In this document: positions 1-3,877 of the stretch, one piece after another
Layout: each line of letters begins with the position of its first letter
How positions within the stretch are numbered: the stretch's first letter is position 1
Assembly (NCBI GenBank): GCA_023250585.1
Contig: JAHFAK010000034.1
Location: 1-6,844 of the forward strand
Length of the DNA stretch: 6,844 nucleotides
Direction of reading: 5' to 3'
From: Deltaproteobacteria bacterium
Lineage (GTDB): Bacteria > Bdellovibrionota_F > JAHFAK01
Made by a program: the position numbers and the translations under genes
Notes under the pieces: model-generated
Told to the model about the DNA's origin: nothing
Databases searched by the model: none
What the model saw: only the letters and a program-made list of their open reading frames with translations

Positions 1-32
1 ATAAGCGGCCTCACGAAGCGTTAAGTCAAATG

Positions 33-563
33 TCACCTAATGACTTTGCGCATAAATGGGGCTATACAATTGTCTCTTATGTACCCCTGTTTTAGTGTTC
101 GAAAAATCGGGTACTTGACATCTCTTAATAAAAGATTTGTCCCTGTATCTATTAGCTTTTTTACGAGAGGATGCTCTGTAAAATCATGAAGCACTTCTGT
201 ACTTTTATTTTCTGTTTCTTTTTCAAAAAATTGTAATAATTGATCACCTCCACGATAAGGAGAATTTTCTTCAAAAAAACTACTCCACAGCATCCTTGCT
301 TCTTTTGTCTTAAATTCTTTTTTTGGATCTAAAAGTTCAACAGGATCTTTCGGAAGTTTTGTTTTGGCAAATCTATAAACCTTTGCAGGTGTTAATTCTC
401 CTGTTTTTTCAGAAGATCCTGGGCTGTCTTGAAATACTAAACCACATTCAGATGATTTTCTTGTAGCAGCAATCTGAGAAGCAAAAGATAGAGTACACAG
501 AGAATAGACAAAAATTGAGAGAAGGATAACGATCCATAATACTAGCTTCTGAGATTTAACCAT
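33..563 (-). CDS. Exported protein of unknown function
   Basis: I do not recognise this 176-residue protein. From the chosen start it opens with a Sec-type signal sequence: basic residues (MVKSQK), a hydrophobic core at residues 7-25, and a plausible signal peptidase site after SFA (residue 28). The mature part is hydrophilic and rich in Lys, Glu, Phe and Leu, probably mostly helical, with no repeats or catalytic motif I can name. It ends in a basic stretch (RKVIR). The frame stays open upstream to ATGs at 584 and 626. I prefer 563 because it gives a normal signal peptide, whereas the longer versions add a second hydrophobic stretch, and because a good promoter (575-602) lies inside the longer versions. 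None of the three starts has a well-spaced Shine-Dalgarno; the one at 626 has AAGGA directly abutting the ATG. The gene is transcribed divergently from the protease operon. It is probably periplasmic, or membrane-tethered if the signal is not cleaved. Confidence 0.7.
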   Translation of the reverse strand: MVKSQKLVLWIVILLSIFVYSLCTLSFASQIAATRKSSECGLVFQDSPGSSEKTGELTPAKVYRFAKTKLPKDPVELLDPKKEFKTKEARMLWSSFFEENSPYRGGDQLLQFFEKETENKSTEVLHDFTEHPLVKKLIDTGTNLLLRDVKYPIFRTLKQGYIRDNCIAPFMRKVIR

Positions 564-574
564 AAATTTAATGC

Positions 575-602
575 AATATATCATAAATAAAGATAAAGTC
601 AA
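575..602 (-). promoter_or_regulatory. Predicted sigma70-type promoter of the leftmost gene
   Basis: On the minus strand TTGACT (602-597, five of six matches to the -35 consensus) is followed after 16 bases by TATATT (580-575, five of six matches to the -10 consensus). Transcription would begin near 568, only about five bases before the ATG at 563, so the mRNA would be almost leaderless. This agrees with the missing Shine-Dalgarno there. It is a prediction from hexamer match only. Confidence 0.45.
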
Positions 603-661
603 GGGTGACAGACGGTTGAGAAACATTCCTTTTTTATAGCTTTGGCATACAAATTGCAGAC

Positions 662-690
662 TTGAATAGAGAGAGGCCTAGACATACAAT
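662..690 (+). promoter_or_regulatory. Predicted sigma70-type promoter of the protease operon
   Basis: TTGAAT (662-667) and TACAAT (685-690) are separated by 17 bases, the preferred spacing. The -10 box matches the consensus at five of six positions and the -35 box at four of six. Transcription would start near 697 and give a leader of about 40 bases before the ATG at 737. The promoter overlaps a possible TTG start at 662, which argues against that longer reading frame. Confidence 0.5.
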
Positions 691-717
691 AACCTTTGGT
701 TTTATAAAGCAATTTGA

Positions 718-733
718 TATGTGGGGACACATA
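718..733 (+). promoter_or_regulatory. Small hairpin presenting the ribosome binding site of the operon
   Basis: The 6-base arms TATGTG (718-723) and CACATA (728-733) flank GGGA (724-727), which fits the GNRA tetraloop pattern. The only Shine-Dalgarno-like sequence for the ATG at 737 is GGGGA (723-727), so it lies in the loop and the closing base of the stem, nine bases before the start. The symmetry is visible directly. Whether it modulates translation, serves as a DNA operator or is accidental cannot be told from sequence. Confidence 0.35.
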
Positions 734-736
734 CCT

Positions 737-1306
737 ATGAAAAAAAGTATAACATTTTTTGTGCTTCTAACCATGAGTTCATTTCTCTGTGCGCATTCCC
801 TTGAGAAAAAAATCCAACGTCCGATTAGGTTAGATGAGTTAGTTGCCCAGTCAAAGGTTATTGGCGTAGCAAAATATATCGGCGCAACCGAAGGGAAAAG
901 AAATTTTCGTGGTACGTACGATCTTAGGTATACGATTCGTGAATTTAGAATTATTGAATCACTTGTGGGAAATATGAAACAAGGTGAGCGATGTGTCCTT
1001 GCAGAAGCAAAAGACATCAAAAAAACATCGGTGTATCCCTCATACAGAATTAATTTTAAAAAAGGTCATACCTATATTATTTTTTCAGATGCACCAAAAG
1101 ATTTTAGCTACAAAAATACTAATGAAGAAATGGTGACGAACAAACGCATAAATCTTCTTGATAGTCGTGCGACTATCCACGTCCAAGATTCACCTGAAGG
1201 GGTACAAGAAATTGAACGGAGCAACAAACTTTTTAATCTCTCGGTTACTTCATTTAAAGAACTAAAAGAAATAATAAAAGTTTTGATTTCTCAGAAAGTA
1301 AGATGA
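737..1306 (+). CDS. Small secreted protein, first gene of the protease operon
   Basis: This encodes 189 residues of a protein I cannot assign to a named family. It has a clear signal peptide (MKKSITFFVLLTMSSFLCAHS) with likely cleavage around residue 20. The mature part begins with a segment of the form LDELVAQSKVIGVAKYI, continues with alternating beta-strand-like stretches (YDLRYTIREFRIIESLVGN), and has a later strand-like GHTYIIFSD. This layout resembles small secreted beta-barrel-like proteins in which a 'site of variable function' segment precedes an F-x-V-x-x-x-L-K-G-like strand, but that is an impression rather than a match. The ATG at 737 is chosen over an in-frame TTG at 662 because it gives the signal peptide, has GGGGA nine bases upstream and lies downstream of a good promoter. 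Its stop overlaps the start of the metalloprotease gene (ATGA), so the two are almost certainly co-transcribed and translationally coupled. A role as chaperone, inhibitor or partner of the protease is inference from position only. Confidence 0.8.
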   Translation: MKKSITFFVLLTMSSFLCAHSLEKKIQRPIRLDELVAQSKVIGVAKYIGATEGKRNFRGTYDLRYTIREFRIIESLVGNMKQGERCVLAEAKDIKKTSVYPSYRINFKKGHTYIIFSDAPKDFSYKNTNEEMVTNKRINLLDSRATIHVQDSPEGVQEIERSNKLFNLSVTSFKELKEIIKVLISQKVR

Positions 1307-3120
1307 TGAAAATATTTTGGACTTCCATTCTGATGTTCTTTTGTATGCAGCATTTGAGCTATGGTTTTACGCCACTGGACAGTCGCCAAGATTCGATTAT
1401 TCAAGGAGCTTACTGGCCTCGTACATCTTTTGATTTTTATCTCGATAAAGATAATGAATTGCCATTGGTAAATAACGAAGAGACAGTTATTCGTAATGCC
1501 CTCAATGAATGGACTGATTTAGAAACGTCATATATTGTGCTCAACGTTGTAGGCACAGCAACACGAACTCAAGCTGAAACAGAAGGAAGTGGCGTAGATT
1601 TTTTTATCTACTTTGATGAAGATGGATCAATGACTGAAGAGCTGACGGGCACCCCCAACAGTATTCTTGGGCTTGCATATTCTACTGCAAACACTAAGGG
1701 CGAATACGTGAAATCCCTTGTTATTTTGAATGGGCTGACCATTGATAGCGAAGAAGTTCTTCGCACAACGGTTATTCATGAAATTGGACATTTCTTAGGC
1801 CTCGATCATTCGACATTTTATTATGAAAATAGTGCAATATCATTTATGTATCCTCAAGATAACGACAATATCGTTGACCTTGTACAAGACGATATCTCAG
1901 GGATGAGCAGCATTTATCCGGAAGAAAGTTTTAGTTCGCAGTTTGGCGCGATTACCGGAAACATAAGCTTTGTCGATGGAGCGCCTTTATTTGGAGCTGA
2001 TATTGTAGCTATCGATGCAGTAACACTGAAGCCTGTCATGTCGGCAAGCGTTGGTTTTCCCTCATGTTTTGGCAATAGTTATACGCAGGCGCCGGGTGAT
2101 TTCATATTGCCCGGTTTACCCGCAGGTAATTACTATCTCAAAGTCGAAAGCTATCCTATTTTTGGCGGACTATCTTCGGGTGGCGTTTTTCTCATTGAAG
2201 ATGAAGCAATTTCTGATAATGGCTCGGGAGTCGGTATTTATGATTTTTTTAATTTTATAGAGGGAATCCCAACACGATATTATCCAGAGTCGCCAACTAT
2301 TAATAATGGAAAAATGATCTCAGTAGAAGCAGGAAAAGTAGCAAACGCTGCGATGAATATTGCATTTCAATATAATCCTGGTGCGCTGATTTCGTTGTAT
2401 CATACGCGGCCTGCAGATCTTGATATATCCATTGCGATTGGCGCAAGCACCAGTGGGCCATATGATTATTCTAAGAAAGTAGAACTCAGCGATCCCGATG
2501 GAGATGGATTTGTAAATGCAGAAGTTGATATGAAAGAAGCTGAAGCTTTTCTTCCTCCTTCAAGTAATAAAAAAATATTTTTACTCTATCGCGATACGGT
2601 TGCAAATGGGCTTGATGGCGCACTCCTTGGTTTTTCTGTGTATTTTAATAAAACCGTATATTTTAAACAAATTACCAGTACTGATGCATATATAAGTTTT
2701 TCACGATCAGCATCTACAATGAGTATTGATGGAAGCAATTCCTATTCCACAGAAAAATTTTCCCGTGATATTGGTTTTGATGCTCGTTGCAACAGTCCGC
2801 AAGGAACAACTAATGTAGGAGGAGTTTATTATCCACTGCATGGAGAAACATCTCAGGATGATGATCTCCCTCCAAATGAAAATACCCCGAAGGATCCAGC
2901 TTCAGCAGGATCTTCTCCTTCCTCAAATACCTCGTCGGGTGAATCATCGGACACAACTACCGTAGTTAATCCTGAGATTAGCGGTAATGAAACTTCAGGT
3001 GGCTGTATGTTGGTTACTCAGAGGGCATCTGATAATGAAATAGTGATACTTATACTTTTGTGTATGTTTGTTTTAACAAGAATACGTAACAGCTCATTTA
3101 ATGGGGGAGTAAGGGAGTAG
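1303..3120 (+). CDS. Secreted matrixin-type zinc metalloprotease with C-terminal anchor
   Basis: This 605-residue protein has a signal peptide (residues 1 to about 21) and a matrixin-like (peptidase M10A) domain at about 35-205. The zinc motif HEIGHFLGLDH covers residues 159-169, with H159, H163 and H169 as ligands and E160 as catalytic base, and the Met-turn is M182 in SFMYP. A carboxypeptidase-regulatory-like beta-sandwich follows (about 215-286, GAITGNISF to GNYYLKVES). Next come a region with an Asp-rich, possibly calcium-binding DPDGDGFVNAEVD (397-409) and a low-complexity Ser/Thr/Pro/Asn linker (about 520-563). The end is Gly-Gly-Cys (C568), a hydrophobic helix (about 580-592) and basic RIR, the order of cysteine-type CTERM sorting signals. 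No pro-domain cysteine switch is evident. The start is ATGATG at 1303, overlapping the upstream stop, with no strong Shine-Dalgarno of its own. The last six or seven residues (FNGGVRE) and the TAG stop lie in the palindromic element downstream. The catalytic assignment is firm; substrate and anchoring mechanism are unknown. Confidence 0.9.
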   Translation: MMKIFWTSILMFFCMQHLSYGFTPLDSRQDSIIQGAYWPRTSFDFYLDKDNELPLVNNEETVIRNALNEWTDLETSYIVLNVVGTATRTQAETEGSGVDFFIYFDEDGSMTEELTGTPNSILGLAYSTANTKGEYVKSLVILNGLTIDSEEVLRTTVIHEIGHFLGLDHSTFYYENSAISFMYPQDNDNIVDLVQDDISGMSSIYPEESFSSQFGAITGNISFVDGAPLFGADIVAIDAVTLKPVMSASVGFPSCFGNSYTQAPGDFILPGLPAGNYYLKVESYPIFGGLSSGGVFLIEDEAISDNGSGVGIYDFFNFIEGIPTRYYPESPTINNGKMISVEAGKVANAAMNIAFQYNPGALISLYHTRPADLDISIAIGASTSGPYDYSKKVELSDPDGDGFVNAEVDMKEAEAFLPPSSNKKIFLLYRDTVANGLDGALLGFSVYFNKTVYFKQITSTDAYISFSRSASTMSIDGSNSYSTEKFSRDIGFDARCNSPQGTTNVGGVYYPLHGETSQDDDLPPNENTPKDPASAGSSPSSNTSSGESSDTTTVVNPEISGNETSGGCMLVTQRASDNEIVILILLCMFVLTRIRNSSFNGGVRE

Positions 3121-3237
3121 GAATGTTCCCAAAAAGAATTTCTATCGACGTCGCTTACCCCATTCTTAATAGTACTATGGAAGCGACGTCGATAGAAATT
3201 CTTTTTGGGAACATTCCTACTCCCTAATAACTGGAGG
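3098..3237. repeat. Long palindromic element, copy 1 (45 bp perfect arms)
   Basis: The left arm 3112-3156 and right arm 3181-3225 are perfect 45-base reverse complements around a 24-base spacer (3157-3180, beginning ACCCCATTCTTAATAG). The spacer contains a 10-base palindrome, ATAGTACTAT (3169-3178), and each arm ends in AatII-type symmetry GACGTC near the spacer. Homology to copy 2 extends beyond the arms: 13 identical bases on the left (3098-3110, TTAATGGGGGAGT) and a weaker CTGGAGG tail on the right (to about 3237). The element sits between converging genes and contains the protease stop codon. As RNA it would form a very stable hairpin from either strand, likely to protect 3' ends or attract RNase III. 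There is no U-run after either arm, so it is not a standard intrinsic terminator. It has no coding capacity and resembles a MITE or REP-like element; no transposase or clear target duplication is seen. Confidence 0.9.
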
Positions 3238-3256
3238 ATTACAAGAATACTGTGTG

Positions 3257-3667
3257 TTAGGAAGTTGTAGCGGGCTTCATCGAGATAGTAATGCTGACGA
3301 CCTCTCCATCAAAAATTCCAAATGAATTGTCAGTTTGGGAATAACGACTTAATGGATCCACGGCACTGAGTGAACCCTCCATAATTTTACAATCAGCGGT
3401 AGCGGCTTCACAAGAAAAGACCTGTATTTCAGGAAAAAGTCCCCATTGAGTGGGAAGATCACTTGTTTTAAATTTTTGTTCTCCACTTTTGTCAAAGAAT
3501 TGGGAGTAAAGCTCGTTACCAGCAGAATCAAAGATAATAAATGCATAGCGTTTACCGCTGTCATACTGAGCTTGTAATGTAGAATCTACTGAAATAAAAA
3601 CTTCAAGTTGATGGGTGGGCCCACACGATACAAAGAGTAGGATGAAAGCTATCGCAAAAATTCTCAT
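3257..3667 (-). CDS. Putative lipoprotein of unknown function
   Basis: This encodes 136 residues that I do not recognise. The N-terminus MRIFAIAFILLFVSCGP is a short lipoprotein-like signal with Cys15 as the predicted lipidation site. The lipobox (F-V-S-C) is slightly atypical because Phe sits at -3. The mature part alternates hydrophobic and polar residues as in beta-sandwich proteins (LEVFISVDS, YAFIIFDSAGNELYSQFF, EVVSITISM). It contains two cysteines close together (SCEAATADC) that could form a disulphide in the periplasm. The ATG at 3667 is chosen because it starts the signal directly; the frame extends to a TTG at 3703, but that TTGACA looks like a -35 box. No Shine-Dalgarno is visible. 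The gene is flanked on both sides by copies of the palindromic element, converges on the protease gene and lies downstream of, and in the same direction as, the penicillin-binding protein gene. A role in envelope maintenance would be a guess from context. Confidence 0.72.
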   Translation of the reverse strand: MRIFAIAFILLFVSCGPTHQLEVFISVDSTLQAQYDSGKRYAFIIFDSAGNELYSQFFDKSGEQKFKTSDLPTQWGLFPEIQVFSCEAATADCKIMEGSLSAVDPLSRYSQTDNSFGIFDGEVVSITISMKPATTS

Positions 3668-3674
3668 AAACAAA

Positions 3675-3703
3675 AGCGTAAATAATGCAGTGTTATTTGT
3701 CAA
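3675..3703 (-). promoter_or_regulatory. Possible promoter of the lipoprotein gene
   Basis: A perfect -35 hexamer TTGACA (3703-3698) is followed 17 bases later by TACGCT (3680-3675), a poor -10 match (three of six). If used, transcription would begin almost at the ATG at 3667, giving a leaderless message like that predicted for the leftmost gene. The upstream palindromic element would isolate this promoter from the penicillin-binding protein transcript, so a dedicated promoter is expected here. Confidence 0.25.
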
Positions 3704-3734
3704 TCAATGATCAGAAATGAAAGTAATGACTTAG

Positions 3735-3876
3735 TTAATGGGGGAGTTAGGGGAGTAAGAATGTTGCAAAAAAGTATTCCTATCGACGTCGCTTCCATAA
3801 TACTATTAAGAACGGGGTAAGCGCGCTCGATAGGAATACTTTTTTGCAACATTCTTACTCCCCTAGTACCTGAGGC
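3735..3876. repeat. Long palindromic element, copy 2 (47 bp arms, spacer inverted)
   Basis: The left arm 3748-3794 pairs with the right arm 3819-3865 except for three consecutive mismatches (3787-3789 against 3824-3826, where ACG of copy 1 has become CGC on the right). The 24-base spacer 3795-3818 (starting CCATAATACTATTAAG) matches the reverse complement of the copy 1 spacer at 22 of 24 positions. The outer left flank (3735-3747) is identical to copy 1 in the same orientation, and the right flank (CCTGAGG, to about 3876) is similar. Relative to copy 1 the arms carry five changed base pairs and one extra G:C pair, each matched on the opposite arm. The element fills the gap between the penicillin-binding protein stop codon and the lipoprotein promoter and would fold into a strong hairpin in that transcript. 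No coding content is credible. Confidence 0.9.
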
Positions 3877-3877
3877 A

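Noticed and set aside
621-640. Possible fragment of the palindromic element (AACATTCCT as in the right arm)
   Set aside because: Only nine bases match and the surrounding sequence does not align, so chance is the simpler explanation.
662-736. N-terminal extension of the small secreted protein from a TTG codon
   Set aside because: It would bury the signal peptide behind 25 polar residues and overlaps the predicted promoter.
634-1020. Open frame of 128 codons on the minus strand opposite the small secreted protein gene
   Set aside because: It overlaps a gene with a signal peptide, promoter and operon context, and its own translation has no coherent signal or domain.
3112-3225. Classical rho-independent terminator
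   Set aside because: The hairpin is much longer than usual, and no U-run follows the stem on either strand. It may still affect transcript ends but is better described as a repeat element.
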